Made by a program: the position numbers and the translations under genes. Source: Caldilineaceae bacterium (GTDB lineage Bacteria > Chloroflexota > Anaerolineae > Caldilineales > Caldilineaceae). Taken from it: a DNA stretch of 41,822 nt. Positions 7,681-16,655 of the stretch are shown here, piece after piece. The stretch covers positions 1 through 41,822 of the forward strand of contig JAJEDI010000001.1 of assembly GCA_022821585.1 (NCBI GenBank). Reading direction: 5' to 3'. Under the pieces are notes generated by a model. The model was not told the origin of the DNA and did no database searches. It saw only the letters and a program-made list of their open reading frames with translations. Position 1 is the stretch's first letter, and the number at the start of each line of letters is the position of its first letter.

Positions 7681-9021
7681 ATGACGACCCACATTTACGA
7701 AAGACCGACCGAGTTGCTCCGCACTCTCGTCCGCTACGACACGACCAACCCGCCCGGCAACGAAGCCGAATGCATAGGATTTCTCAATGGTCTGCTACAG
7801 GAAGTAGGTTTGGCGACCACTTTACTTTCGAAGGATCCAAACAGGCCGAATCTGGTGGCACGGTTGCGGGGCAGGGGCGAGGCGCCTGGACTGGTCCTTC
7901 AAGGCCACGTCGATGTGGTGACGACCGCAAACCAGGACTGGCAGCACGACCCGTTCGGAGCAGAGTTGATCGACGGCACAGTTTGGGGCCGCGGCAGCCT
8001 GGACATGAAGAGCGGCGTAACCATGATGACCTGCGCCGTCTTACGCGCCGCAGCCGAGGGGTACACGCCTGCTGGCGACATCGTCCTGACGATTATGAGC
8101 GATGAGGAGGCCGGCAGCGATTACGGTGCCCGCTTCCTGACCGAAGAACATCCGGAGCAGTTCGAGGGCGCGCAGTATGCAATTGGCGAAGGCGGAGGAA
8201 GCGCTCAATACATGGGCGACCAGCGTTACTACCCTCTGATGGTTGCCGAAAAACAGGTCTGCTGGCTGCAGACGCGCGTTACCGGTCCTGGTGGCCACGG
8301 TTCGACGCCGTTACGCGACGGCGCCATGGCCAGGCTGGGGAACCTGCTGACGACACTGAACGGCAACAGGCTGCCGGTACACGTAACGCCGGTAATGGAG
8401 CAGATGCTGCCCGCCCTGGCCGAACACGCTCCCGATCACCTTGCAGAGGCTTCCCTGGCGCTGCTCGACCCGGCCCGGACCGACGCCACACTGGACCAGA
8501 TGGCTGCAGAAGGCCGGCCGCAAGCCCGGTCGTTCGACGCTCTGCTCCACAATACCGTTAATGCAACCGTCGTCGGCGGCGGTATCAAGACGAACGTCAT
8601 CCCCAGCGAAATCGTACTGGAGTTGGATGGAAGGGTTCTGCCCGGCTTCAGTTCCGACGACCTGATCGCTGAACTGCATGAGCTGCTGGGCGAGGATCTG
8701 CAGTTTGAGATAATCCGGCACGATCCTGGGCAGTCGAACGTAAACATGGGCCTATTCCCGCTGCTCAAAGAGATCGTGGAGGATCTTGATCCAAACGGTG
8801 TGGTCATCCCCTCGATGGTGGGCGGCTTCACCGACGGGCGCATGTTCTCCCGCCTGGGTATCCAGAACTACGGTTTCCTGCCGATGAAACTGCCGCCCGG
8901 CACCAATTTCAGCGCCACCGTCCATGCCGCCGACGAACGCGTGCCCGTGGAAGCCCTGGAGTTTGGTTTACAGGCAATGTCAACGATCTTGGAGCGGTAT
9001 GGACAGGACTGCGCCGTCTGA
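7681..9021 (+). CDS. M20 family metallopeptidase (ArgE/DapE type)
   Basis: A 446-residue dinuclear zinc amidohydrolase. Metal and catalytic residues are visible: H76-x-D78 in LQGHVDVV, D108 in RGSLDMKSG, E142 and E143 in SDEEAGSD, and a late His in SATVHAADE. The substituted dimerisation domain lies around 190-300. Such enzymes remove acyl groups from amino acids or cleave short peptides in the cytoplasm; the individual substrate cannot be read here. The start is ATG 7681, where homology begins; an in-frame TTG at 7597 would add 28 unlike residues. The ribosome site is weak. The methyltransferase gene follows after 20 bp. Confidence 0.92.
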   Translation: MTTHIYERPTELLRTLVRYDTTNPPGNEAECIGFLNGLLQEVGLATTLLSKDPNRPNLVARLRGRGEAPGLVLQGHVDVVTTANQDWQHDPFGAELIDGTVWGRGSLDMKSGVTMMTCAVLRAAAEGYTPAGDIVLTIMSDEEAGSDYGARFLTEEHPEQFEGAQYAIGEGGGSAQYMGDQRYYPLMVAEKQVCWLQTRVTGPGGHGSTPLRDGAMARLGNLLTTLNGNRLPVHVTPVMEQMLPALAEHAPDHLAEASLALLDPARTDATLDQMAAEGRPQARSFDALLHNTVNATVVGGGIKTNVIPSEIVLELDGRVLPGFSSDDLIAELHELLGEDLQFEIIRHDPGQSNVNMGLFPLLKEIVEDLDPNGVVIPSMVGGFTDGRMFSRLGIQNYGFLPMKLPPGTNFSATVHAADERVPVEALEFGLQAMSTILERYGQDCAV

Positions 9022-9041
9022 CGCCGACTGGCAAATCGACT

Positions 9042-9815
9042 ATGACAAGAGAGACTGATCTGAAAGGCGCCGTGCAGGAACAGTTCGGCCGGGTCGCGGC
9101 AAAATACCTGACAAGCGCAGTGCATGCACAGGGCAAAGACCTGCCGGTCATGGTCGAAGCTGCCGACCTGCGGGGCGATGAAAGCATATTGGACGCAGGC
9201 TGCGGAGCTGGGCATACTGCTGCCAGCTTTGCCCCCTTTGCTGCCGAAGTCGTTGCCCTTGATTTCACGGCCTCGATGCTTCACCAGGTTGAAGTTCTAG
9301 CCGAAGACCGGGGACTGACCAACATCAGGACCCGCCTGGGAGACGTGGAAAACCTGCCCTTTCCCGATTCAACTTTCGACCTGGTCGTTTCCCGCTACAG
9401 CGCGCATCATTGGGCCAGGCCGGGCAAGGCACTGCGCGAATTTCACCGCGTTCTCAGAGACGGTGGCAGGTTCATCCTCAGTGATGTGCTCGGATTCGGT
9501 GATCCGGTGTGCGATACCTACCTGAACGCAATAGAAGTGCTGCGGGATCCCTCCCACGTTCGCGATTTCACGCTTGAAGAGTGGAGCAACCGCTTTGCCT
9601 CAGCCGGCTTCAATCTGGAAGTCGTCTTTCTCTATCGCATTTTCGTCCACTTTGATGAGTGGACCGAACGCATGGAAACGCCTGAGGTCAATCGCGCCGC
9701 AATTCGTGCGCTCTACAACGCTTCACCGGAAGAGGTGAGAGAGGCGATGCAGATTGACGAAGAGGGCCACTCCTTTCAATGCGCCGTCTTGCGCGGCACG
9801 GCGTCAGTTCGCTAG
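9042..9815 (+). CDS. Class I SAM-dependent methyltransferase (UbiE/Methyltransf_11 type)
   Basis: A 257-residue methyltransferase. Motif I for S-adenosylmethionine is ILDAGCGAGHTA (49-60), followed by the acidic strand EVVALDFTASML. The post-motif segments SRYSAHHWARPGKALREFHRVLRDGG and FILSDVLG are typical of the UbiE-like group. The acceptor is a small molecule that the sequence does not identify. It follows the M20 peptidase gene by 20 bp on the same strand, so the two are probably co-transcribed, though no shared pathway is evident. Confidence 0.88.
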   Translation: MTRETDLKGAVQEQFGRVAAKYLTSAVHAQGKDLPVMVEAADLRGDESILDAGCGAGHTAASFAPFAAEVVALDFTASMLHQVEVLAEDRGLTNIRTRLGDVENLPFPDSTFDLVVSRYSAHHWARPGKALREFHRVLRDGGRFILSDVLGFGDPVCDTYLNAIEVLRDPSHVRDFTLEEWSNRFASAGFNLEVVFLYRIFVHFDEWTERMETPEVNRAAIRALYNASPEEVREAMQIDEEGHSFQCAVLRGTASVR

Positions 9816-9991
9816 GTACTGAGACTATCGTAAACTGGTGACTGCAAGAGCAGCTAGTTCAGACCCAAGCGATCTACGGGATCGGCACGGTCGGTAAGGG
9901 AGCGAGATTGATTGGACTTTCGCATTAGTTAGAGCAAGAACTCTGATCTCACAGGCGATTCAAATTGGCACAATGAGGAGGAGGTTCCAAA

Positions 9992-10960
9992 GTGACAGCA
10001 AATCCCACCATTTTCGCAGGCACAATCGGACAAAGTGTATGGCGCAGCCCCGACGGCGGCGACACCTGGGAGAGAGCCTCCCAGGGTCTGTTCATGGAGT
10101 CGGATATCCGTGCCATCGCCATAGATCCTGGCGATTCGGTGTTAATGTACGCCGGTACCGAAGCAGGTGTCTACCGCACGCGTGACGGAGGCGACTCCTG
10201 GGCGCTCGTCGATTCGCCCATGAACGACCTCGAGATCTGGGCGCTCGCCATCGATCCCGCAAATTCGGACACGATTTTCGCCGGCACCTGCCCCTCGGCA
10301 CTGTACCGATCACAGGATGGCGGCGGTTCGTGGCAAAAGTTGGATGTTGAGTTGGCGGAAGAGTGCGAGGGCATTCCGATCACGCCTCGGGTGACAATCA
10401 TTCTCTTCGACCCTGAAGACTCGCAGACAGTCTACGCCGGCATCGAAATCGACGGCATGCGCATCAGTCGCGACGGCGGCGATACCTGGCAAGAAGGCAG
10501 CGAGGGTCTTTCCAGCCTGGATATTCACGGCCTCGCCGTCGTGCCCGGCTCGCCCAAGACCTTAGTCGCGGCGACCAACAACGACGTCTGCGTGACGACC
10601 GACATGCAGAATTGGACGCCACTGGAAGTGAAGAATCACTATCCCTGGCCCTATTGCCGCGGCGTCATTCACCTCTCAAACGGAGACAGCCGCATCTGGG
10701 TTGGCGCCGGAAACGGTCCTCCCGGGGACGAAGGCGGCCTCTTCCACAGCAGCGATCTGGGCAAGACGTGGGAGCGGGCCGACCTCGGCGGCGTGGCCAA
10801 CAGCACGATCTGGGCTGTTTCCCACAACCCTGCACTTCCGGACTGGATCGTAGCCTACAGTGTGGCCGGTCAACTCTACCGCAGCACCGACCGCGGCCAT
10901 TCCTGGACGAAACTGGAGCGAGAGTTTGGTGAAGTCAGGGCCGTAGCTTTGGCGGAGTAA
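9992..10960 (+). CDS. Asp-box (BNR) beta-propeller protein
   Basis: A 322-residue protein made of repeated Asp-box hairpins: SPDGGDTW, TRDGGDSW, SQDGGGSW, SRDGGDTW, SSDLGKTW and STDRGHSW. The spacing fits a six- or seven-bladed propeller like those of sortilin, YCF48 and sialidase-like proteins. No signal peptide is visible, so it is predicted cytoplasmic, and the catalytic residues of true sialidases are not evident. The start is GTG 9992, supported by a very strong AGGAGGAGG eight bases upstream. It lies 176 bp after the methyltransferase gene and is closed by a 13-bp hairpin. The role is unknown; protein scaffold or glycan lyase-like are both possible. Confidence 0.85.
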   Translation: MTANPTIFAGTIGQSVWRSPDGGDTWERASQGLFMESDIRAIAIDPGDSVLMYAGTEAGVYRTRDGGDSWALVDSPMNDLEIWALAIDPANSDTIFAGTCPSALYRSQDGGGSWQKLDVELAEECEGIPITPRVTIILFDPEDSQTVYAGIEIDGMRISRDGGDTWQEGSEGLSSLDIHGLAVVPGSPKTLVAATNNDVCVTTDMQNWTPLEVKNHYPWPYCRGVIHLSNGDSRIWVGAGNGPPGDEGGLFHSSDLGKTWERADLGGVANSTIWAVSHNPALPDWIVAYSVAGQLYRSTDRGHSWTKLEREFGEVRAVALAE

Positions 10961-10979
10961 GTTCCCAGGTGGCATAGCT

Positions 10980-11017
10980 GTTTCCTGCCGGCAAGGAGCC
11001 ATGCGCCGGCAGGAAAC
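10980..11017. terminator. Bidirectional terminator hairpin
   Basis: A perfect 13-bp inverted repeat, GTTTCCTGCCGGC and GCCGGCAGGAAAC, with a 12-nt loop, lies between the stop codons of convergent genes. T/A-rich flanks are minimal, but stem length and position make a shared transcription end likely. Confidence 0.75.
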
Positions 11018-11035
11018 GCGTTCTCACGATTCAGT

Positions 11036-11809
11036 TCAGGTGTGCTCAACCTGCCTGAAAGCCTCGACCCCGGGTCGGATTGCGTCAACCAATAACCTGT
11101 AGTCCGGGCCATAGCTCAGAAACGTAAAGCCCTGCGCGGCGAGCGCCTTCAGCTCCTCCGGCGTGCCGGCCCCGGCGCCGACTGCAACCCCACAGGCACG
11201 GCCTACGGCCAAAGCGCGCTCCATCACTGCATCAATCTCGGGCAACGGCATTTCGAATGGGTTCAAGCCCATCGAAAGGCATAGATCAAAGGCGCCGATG
11301 AACAGGACATCAATGCCTGGCACGTTGGCAATCTCTTCCAGGTTCTCGACCGCCTCCGGCGTCTCGATGATCAGCATGATGAGTATGTTCTCGTTGGCCC
11401 TCTCGAAATACTCCTCATATTCAAAGGTGTAATGGGATGCCCGCAGCGGCCCGAAGCTGCGCCTTCCCTGCGGAGGATAACGGGAGGCGCGCACGATCGC
11501 CTCGGCCTCCGCCACGGTCCGGACCATCGGCACCGCGATCCCCATTCCCCCGATGTCCAGAGACCTCTGGATGAAGACCGGATCTGCCGACGGAATCCGC
11601 ACCATGGGTATGGTGTCTGTCCCGTTTGTCGCCATCAGGATGCGCTCGACCTCGGCCATGTCGAGACCGTTGTGCTCCATCTCTATCAACAGCCACTCGG
11701 CGCCGGCGTGGGCCAGCAACTCGGCGACCGTTGCACTTCCCATGCCCAGGAAACATCCCATCGTCTTCTGTCCGCTGAGCGCTTTTTCCCGTACGAAATT
11801 GGTTCGCAT
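11036..11809 (-). CDS. HpcH/HpaI family aldolase
   Basis: A 257-residue class II aldolase of the HpcH/HpaI/2-dehydro-3-deoxyglucarate aldolase family. Expected residues are visible: the acid/His pair in IEMEHNGLD, the pyruvate-binding Arg in PMVRIPSAD, and the metal ligands Glu in LIIETPEAVENLEEI and Asp in FIGAFDLCLSMG. It should cleave a 2-keto-3-deoxy or 4-hydroxy-2-oxo acid to pyruvate plus an aldehyde. The start at 11809 rests on AGGAGG ten bases upstream; an ATG at 11833 lies before that site and is rejected. Sugar-acid genes elsewhere in the window could feed it. Confidence 0.92.
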   Translation of the reverse strand: MRTNFVREKALSGQKTMGCFLGMGSATVAELLAHAGAEWLLIEMEHNGLDMAEVERILMATNGTDTIPMVRIPSADPVFIQRSLDIGGMGIAVPMVRTVAEAEAIVRASRYPPQGRRSFGPLRASHYTFEYEEYFERANENILIMLIIETPEAVENLEEIANVPGIDVLFIGAFDLCLSMGLNPFEMPLPEIDAVMERALAVGRACGVAVGAGAGTPEELKALAAQGFTFLSYGPDYRLLVDAIRPGVEAFRQVEHT

Positions 11810-11984
11810 CCCGTTTGTTCCTCCTATGGTCATTTTGATGGGAACGAGGGAGCTGGAATCTTGTACTCAGCTCGCCTCATTGTGAGTAAGTTTGCTGGAA
11901 TCCGAGTCGCGCCTTTATCGTCCTCACCACAGTATCTGACGAATACTCGACCCGGCGAGTCCTCGAATGCACTGGAATAGCCGA

Positions 11985-13247
11985 TTAAACGCCGGGCAGG
12001 TTGGGCATAGGAGAAGGAGGGTGAAGCCGCCGCGTTCGCGCCCGGAACGCCATCCCCTGTTCCGCCAGCGCGGACAGCTCATCGGCGTCACCCGCAAACC
12101 ACTCCTGCAGCTGTCGGCGGGCAATCTGCACATGCTCGACTTCATCGGCCCAGTCAAAGTCCTGCAAGGTGGTCATCAGGGGATGGCGCGCCTGGTCGCG
12201 GCAGAACTCGTATTCGGCGCGTTTTCCTGGCGGATACTTCATCAGGGCCGCTTCCACGCCGATTCCCAGCATCGCGTAAAGCTCCAACGGTGTCATTTCG
12301 AACAGGTACTCGATCTCGAAGTCCCGCAGCGGCAGCGCCGCGCGGTCGCCGTAAACCTGCTCAGCGGCCGCCTCCCCGAACAGAGAGTGGCGCATCTCAT
12401 CCCACATATGGCGGGAGATGGCAACGTAGAATGACCACGGCTGCCCCTCGACTTCCAGCAAGACGATGGCCAGGGCCTCCGCAATCGTGATTTCACCCAG
12501 TCGCGTGGCAATCATCTGCGCCAGCCGCTCCGGCACACGGTCTTCATCAACGTGAAGGAAGTCCCATACGCTCGAAAACGTATCGTCCCGCTCGGGCCGC
12601 CTGGCAACCCTGTAGCAACCCCCACCGCGCACCGGTTGAACGCTGCCGGAACCCGTCTCGACCTCGCCGTCGATTCCACCTGCATCCCCAAGCATCCTTG
12701 CGAGGGTTCCAGCCCACTCCGTCGCCAGTTCCTCTTCTGCGTTCGTTCGCACCACGTCACCGTAGGCTTCTTCCAGCAAACTGAAGGCCTGTTCCTCCTC
12801 CGCAATAATAGTGCGCATCTGCCGCACCGACTCATAGTCGGCCAGGCCGTTCGTCTGGCGAACATAACAGCGATATGCATCCAGCAACGCCGGTTTGAAC
12901 ACCTTCACCAGGGCGGCAAGAAGCTCGACGCTTCCATGCGAATGCATCGCCTCATCCAGAACGACTTCCAGCCTCTCGTCAGGAACACCATGGCACTTGC
13001 CTCTGGGTACACGCAGCTCCGTGAGCCGGTTCTTCAGGATGTCAGAATGAAGACCATCCTCGTATTGCAGACGCGACAATAGCCCCTTCAGATCCCTCTG
13101 CGGCGTGGTGACAATATGTGCAGCCTGCATGAACATGAGCCGTTCTTCGACATAGGCCATGCGGTGAATCCGGCGAGCGCACTTTTCAACGCTGAGGCCG
13201 GGCTCTTTGGCGCGCTGCAGGCCGGCGAATTGGTAGGGAGCGTTCAT
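11985..13247 (-). CDS. Ferritin-like protein with two predicted di-iron four-helix domains
   Basis: A 420-residue, mainly helical protein that I do not recognise by name. The C-terminal half has a di-iron ligand pattern: Glu in LLEVEG (around 265-267), E284-x-x-H287 in WDEMRHS, Glu in the following helix (332 or 345-347), and E369-x-x-H372 in DEVEHV. The N-terminal half carries weaker counterparts: EERLMFMQAAH (34-44), YEDGLHSD (62-69), E99-x-x-H102 and AEEEQAF (149-155). It therefore looks like an internal duplication. Such folds act as oxygenases, hydroxylases or oxidases on small molecules. It lies alone and is divergent from the sugar kinase gene. Confidence 0.65.
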   Translation of the reverse strand: MNAPYQFAGLQRAKEPGLSVEKCARRIHRMAYVEERLMFMQAAHIVTTPQRDLKGLLSRLQYEDGLHSDILKNRLTELRVPRGKCHGVPDERLEVVLDEAMHSHGSVELLAALVKVFKPALLDAYRCYVRQTNGLADYESVRQMRTIIAEEEQAFSLLEEAYGDVVRTNAEEELATEWAGTLARMLGDAGGIDGEVETGSGSVQPVRGGGCYRVARRPERDDTFSSVWDFLHVDEDRVPERLAQMIATRLGEITIAEALAIVLLEVEGQPWSFYVAISRHMWDEMRHSLFGEAAAEQVYGDRAALPLRDFEIEYLFEMTPLELYAMLGIGVEAALMKYPPGKRAEYEFCRDQARHPLMTTLQDFDWADEVEHVQIARRQLQEWFAGDADELSALAEQGMAFRARTRRLHPPSPMPNLPGV

Positions 13248-13362
13248 CAGTTTACCTCTCGAATTCTGGCAGCTCCTCGGGGCCGCATGGCATTTCGCGG
13301 GGCAAGTTCACTACCCCGAAATTGCTCTCCGTGCCAGGTAGTCTGCGCCAATGCTGGGCGTC

Positions 13363-13391
13363 AGTATAGGAGATTGTCTGGGAATCATCAA
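13363..13391 (-). promoter_or_regulatory. Candidate promoter for the ferritin-like gene
   Basis: Read on the minus strand: TTGATG, a 17-bp spacer and TATACT. It lies about 115 bases upstream of the ATG at 13247. The -10 is good and the -35 moderate. Confidence 0.45.
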
Positions 13392-13416
13392 CCACAATAT
13401 GCTCCATTTATTACCG

Positions 13417-13445
13417 TTGAAAATATATCTCATTGATGTTAGAGT
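13417..13445 (+). promoter_or_regulatory. Candidate promoter for the sugar kinase gene
   Basis: TTGAAA, a 17-bp spacer and TAGAGT within an AT-rich patch, about 95 bases upstream of the GTG start at 13539. It is back to back with the minus-strand promoter at 13363-13391. Confidence 0.4.
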
Positions 13446-13538
13446 CCCAACTATCTGGTGAACGCTTGCTGGGAGGACTGGCATGCTCCAACGTTCCCGG
13501 TACCCTATTCAGACCATGCCTGACGCTGAGGATAGCCA

Positions 13539-14459
13539 GTGCCACGAATAGCTGTAATCGGGAGCTATGTTGTGAGCCTTACAGTGCGCGTCCCGAGAAA
13601 GCCGGTGATGGGCGAGGCGCTGATTGGCGATCTGTTTGACATGGGCCCTGGCGGCAAGGGCACAAATCAGGCAATCGCCGCCGCGCGGCTGGGGGCGCAA
13701 GTGGACCTTCTCACCTGCATCGGCGACGATCCGTTTGCCGATTCTGCCGAGCAGCTTTATGTGGGCGAGGGCATAGGAACAGATCACATACTTCGAATCT
13801 CGGGCACGAATACCGGCGTCGGCATGGTCACACTTCTGCCCTCAGGTGAAAACTCCATCGTCGGCCACTTGGGGGCAAACCTGTTGATGCTTCCCCATCA
13901 TGTGGATGAGTTCGAGCCCGTTATCTCCCGCAGTGACATTCTCATGGCCCAACTCGAAGTACCATTGGATTCCGTGACCCGTGCGCTGGAGCTGGGACGC
14001 ATGCACAACGTCCTGACCATCCTCAATCCGGCCCCCGGCCAGACGTTGCAGCCGGACGCTCTTGCCCATGTGGATGTCCTTACCCCCAACGAAAGCGAGA
14101 CCCGAATCCTCCTCGGCCTGCCCCCTGACGATCCCACGTCGACGGAAGACCTGGCCGGGCGGCTGCTCGAACTAGGCATCGAAACCATCATCGTGACCCG
14201 CGGCGAAGAAGGATCGCTCATCATAACCGCACGGGGTATCGAGGCCGTACCGCCGACCCGCGTGAAGGCCCTCGACGTCACCGGCGCCGGCGACAGCTTC
14301 AACGCCGCGCTCGCCGTCGGTCTCGCCGAGGGCCAGGATCTGCGCGCCGCAGTCAAGCAAGCCAATCGCGCCGGCGCCTACACGACCACGCATCTGGGCG
14401 TGATCGATGGCTTGCCCACAAGGGCCGAATTAAGCGCCTTTCGGGGCCTGATGGGGTAG
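13539..14459 (+). CDS. PfkB/ribokinase family sugar kinase
   Basis: A 306-residue PfkB-family kinase. GPGGKGTNQA (37-45), TPNE (182-185) and the C-terminal DVTGAGDSFNAAL (246-258, catalytic Asp 252 in GAGD) are all present. Length and GGKGTNQA match ribokinases. The N-terminal substrate motif differs, however: E. coli RbsK has GSINAD, where Asn and Asp hold ribose, and here it reads GSYVVS, so ribose is doubtful. The start is GTG 13539 with GAGGA seven bases upstream. A PhyH gene follows 76 bp later on the same strand. Confidence 0.9.
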   Translation: MPRIAVIGSYVVSLTVRVPRKPVMGEALIGDLFDMGPGGKGTNQAIAAARLGAQVDLLTCIGDDPFADSAEQLYVGEGIGTDHILRISGTNTGVGMVTLLPSGENSIVGHLGANLLMLPHHVDEFEPVISRSDILMAQLEVPLDSVTRALELGRMHNVLTILNPAPGQTLQPDALAHVDVLTPNESETRILLGLPPDDPTSTEDLAGRLLELGIETIIVTRGEEGSLIITARGIEAVPPTRVKALDVTGAGDSFNAALAVGLAEGQDLRAAVKQANRAGAYTTTHLGVIDGLPTRAELSAFRGLMG

Positions 14460-14535
14460 CGTTGACAAATTGTCGGCGCGTCTCGACCACCTCTACGAAA
14501 AAGCCGGAAGTTGCCTTCATTCAAGAGGAAGCAAG

Positions 14536-15288
14536 ATGAAATCTATTGACATTCAGGAATGCATCCGCCAGGTCCGGCAGGACGGTTACTGTATTCTACG
14601 CGGTCACTTCCCTGTGCACGCAATCGATGCCTGTCACGCGGCTTGGCGTCCTATCGCCGACGCCCACCTGGCAGAGCATGCCGACAACCCAAACCGGGGA
14701 CCGAACCGCCACTACATTCCCCTACCCTTTCGGCCTCCTCTCTACAATTCGGCATTCTTCAATGACGATGCCATTCTCGCCATCGTGAAAGGCATCCTCG
14801 GCGAGCAGGTGATTGTCGACGGCTTCGCCTCCGACACGCCCTTCAAAGGCTCCGTCCACCAGGAAATCCACGCCGACCTCCCGGAGCTATTCCCGGAACG
14901 GCCGGACCTTATTCTGCCACCGCATATCCTGGTGGTGAACTGGCCCTTCGTCGACGTGACAACCGAAAACGGCCCGTTTCAGATCGCCGAAGGGACGCAT
15001 CTGCTCCCGAAGTCCGAGGCGCTGACCCGCATTGAAGCCGGTGAGTTCCCACTGAAATCTCTGCTCATGAAGGTTGGCGACGCAATGGTCCGCGATCCAA
15101 GGTGCCTGCACCGCGGCTCCCCCAACCTGACGGACACGCCGCGCGTTCAGGCTGGGTTCACCCTTCTGCGCCCCTGGTACCGCCGCCACCGACGTGACAG
15201 AAACCCCATCGCTCGTTCCTACCTGGAAACGCTGTCCGACCGTGAGAAAAGCCTGTTGCAGAGGCTCCCGGTCGACGAAGAGAAATAG
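14536..15288 (+). CDS. Phytanoyl-CoA dioxygenase (PhyH) family protein 2
   Basis: A 250-residue Fe(II)/2-oxoglutarate oxygenase. VRQDGYCILRGHFP near the start is the usual PhyH opening. Metal ligands are H112-x-D114 in EIHADL and H192 in CLHRGSPN, with R203 as the 2-oxoglutarate ligand. ATG 14536 is preferred because AGAGGAAG lies just upstream. The frame is open back to 14470, but that part lacks homology. It probably shares a transcript with the sugar kinase. The C-terminus has an unusual run of basic residues (YRRHRRDR). The substrate is unknown. Confidence 0.9.
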   Translation: MKSIDIQECIRQVRQDGYCILRGHFPVHAIDACHAAWRPIADAHLAEHADNPNRGPNRHYIPLPFRPPLYNSAFFNDDAILAIVKGILGEQVIVDGFASDTPFKGSVHQEIHADLPELFPERPDLILPPHILVVNWPFVDVTTENGPFQIAEGTHLLPKSEALTRIEAGEFPLKSLLMKVGDAMVRDPRCLHRGSPNLTDTPRVQAGFTLLRPWYRRHRRDRNPIARSYLETLSDREKSLLQRLPVDEEK

Positions 15289-15483
15289 GTCCCGCCCCCC
15301 ATCAGCTAAAGCAGAGGAGGATTTCCTCCATGCTCCATACCATTGACAGGTAACTTGGGCCGGGCCCCAGCCTGGCTCTGAGCCGCTTAACCCGCGCACT
15401 GGCCTTGCGCGGCGAGTGATCTGGCAAAGGTTCGACAACTGATCAACGAATTGGGTAAAGCGCAGCTGGAAGAAATTTACTGA
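15289..15483. other. Intergenic stretch after PhyH 2
   Basis: It holds a 14-bp palindrome, GGAGGATTTCCTCC, at 15316-15329, 27 bases after the PhyH stop codon, possibly part of a transcript end. The remainder has no intact gene. Together with the relic that follows, it makes 619 bases without a functional gene. Confidence 0.4.
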
Positions 15484-15897
15484 CCTGGAAAAGTCGTCCA
15501 TCCGCAGGCTCCCGGGAGCGAAGTCAACGCGCACAGTCTCGTCGATTCAGCTCACATCCTCCCTCTCCGGCGCAAACTACACAAAGCGGAGGAGCGCACC
15601 CTAACAGCCGTCCGCTGCTTCTTCCGAATCGCCCACCAGGCAATGAAATTCGAGGAGAACGAGATGCAGGCGCGTACCGAGGGCTACGAGACCGTCATTC
15701 CCGGCAACTCCATTGACGCCGCATGCGACCTCATGCTGTCTTACGAGTTCAGGTTCAGCCGCGAAACGGCCATAAGCTGGCCAGAATGGCGCACCGTACC
15801 TGGTCATTCAAACGCGATAACCCGCACTTCACCGCCGCAACACGCAGATAAGGGAAACCCTGACGAACAGTCACACTCCTTCCAGCCTCTGACATAA
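15484..15897 (+). pseudogene. Relic of a larger protein, probably the C-terminal domain of a secreted glycosidase-like protein
   Basis: An open stretch without a proper start translates to protein-like sequence. The segment AMKFEENEMQARTEGYETVIPG (15634-15699), followed by LMLSYEFRF, resembles from memory a beta-sandwich tail seen in large glycoside-hydrolase-like proteins, of the form VNQAExYExxEM...YxAxIPGxYxDSxYxLxYYFE. Upstream frames contain stops and no matching N-terminal part. I read it as a decayed gene end. A short 84-aa reading frame from 15643 is possible but has no good ribosome site. No database check was possible. Confidence 0.4.
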
Positions 15898-15907
15898 GTC
15901 GGACCGC

Positions 15908-16222
15908 TCAATCGATGTGAAACACCTCTCTCAGATCGGTCGCAACGGGACTGTTGTCGGGATTGGAGGGCATGATGTCACCCATATAGCTCCACCACTT
16001 CTGACAGACTTCCTCGTTAGCGATGCTGGCCCACTTCTCCTCACTCTCTATCTCCGCGTATGCGAACAACTGATTGGTCCCGGCATGCAGGAAGATTGAG
16101 TAGTTGTTGACGCCGTGCGCTTTGAGCACGGCCTCCAATTCAGGCCAAATTGGCGTATGGCGATCTTCGTATTCTCCGTGCCGACCGGGATTCACTGACA
16201 TGACAAACGCTTTTCGAATCAT
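15908..16222 (-). CDS. rhaM: L-rhamnose mutarotase
   Basis: A 104-residue protein, exactly the length of E. coli RhaM. Diagnostic blocks are [21 protein letters not shown] (the His is the expected active-site residue), [21 protein letters not shown], and near the end [20 protein letters not shown]. It interconverts alpha and beta anomers of L-rhamnose and related sugars such as L-fucose, acting in the cytoplasm. ATG 16222 starts exactly at the family's N-terminus; the frame upstream to 16315 has no family match. No rhamnose isomerase, kinase or aldolase gene of the rha type lies in the window. Confidence 0.93.
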   Translation of the reverse strand: MIRKAFVMSVNPGRHGEYEDRHTPIWPELEAVLKAHGVNNYSIFLHAGTNQLFAYAEIESEEKWASIANEEVCQKWWSYMGDIMPSNPDNSPVATDLREVFHID

Positions 16223-16640
16223 ATCGACTTCACCTTTCTCGTCATGAACTGATGGGCCGCTCTCAGTCTTATCAAAATATGGCGGGCAGCCTTCCTCTTG
16301 TATTCTTGTCTGCAAGTTGGATCGGCCGAAGAGGGAAAACGCCAGGCTTTGCCTTGTTTCGAACTGCTAACTGTCCGCCGGATGTGTATCCCTTACTTCA
16401 GCCGGACCAGGTATAAGATTGGCACAATAGGAAGATTCGGCCAAGTCTCAACCGTGGATCAAACTGTGCACTTCAGGAGTTCGAGTCGCTGGCAAATCCA
16501 GCCAAAAGGGTCCACGTCTCGGGAACTGTAATGCTCTTGCTGCAACCTGGCAGGGCAAACTCCTGGAACATTCACACAGGGTAATCTGCACACATCTACT
16601 GGGGCAGGAGGGACTCGAATTACTAAGGGTCCCTACCAGG
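16223..16640. other. Intergenic region between rhaM and the deacetylase gene
   Basis: No gene is visible. A short stretch near 16605-16625 (GGGACTCGAA) resembles the T-arm of a tRNA on the minus strand, but no cloverleaf can be folded around it. The 3' part merges with the leader structure at 16656-16702. Confidence 0.4.
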
Positions 16641-16655
16641 ACTCCTTATGATATA

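Noticed and set aside
7681..9815. M20 peptidase plus methyltransferase as a biosynthetic gene pair
   Set aside because: Close spacing is the only link; both are common families and no pathway follows from the sequence.
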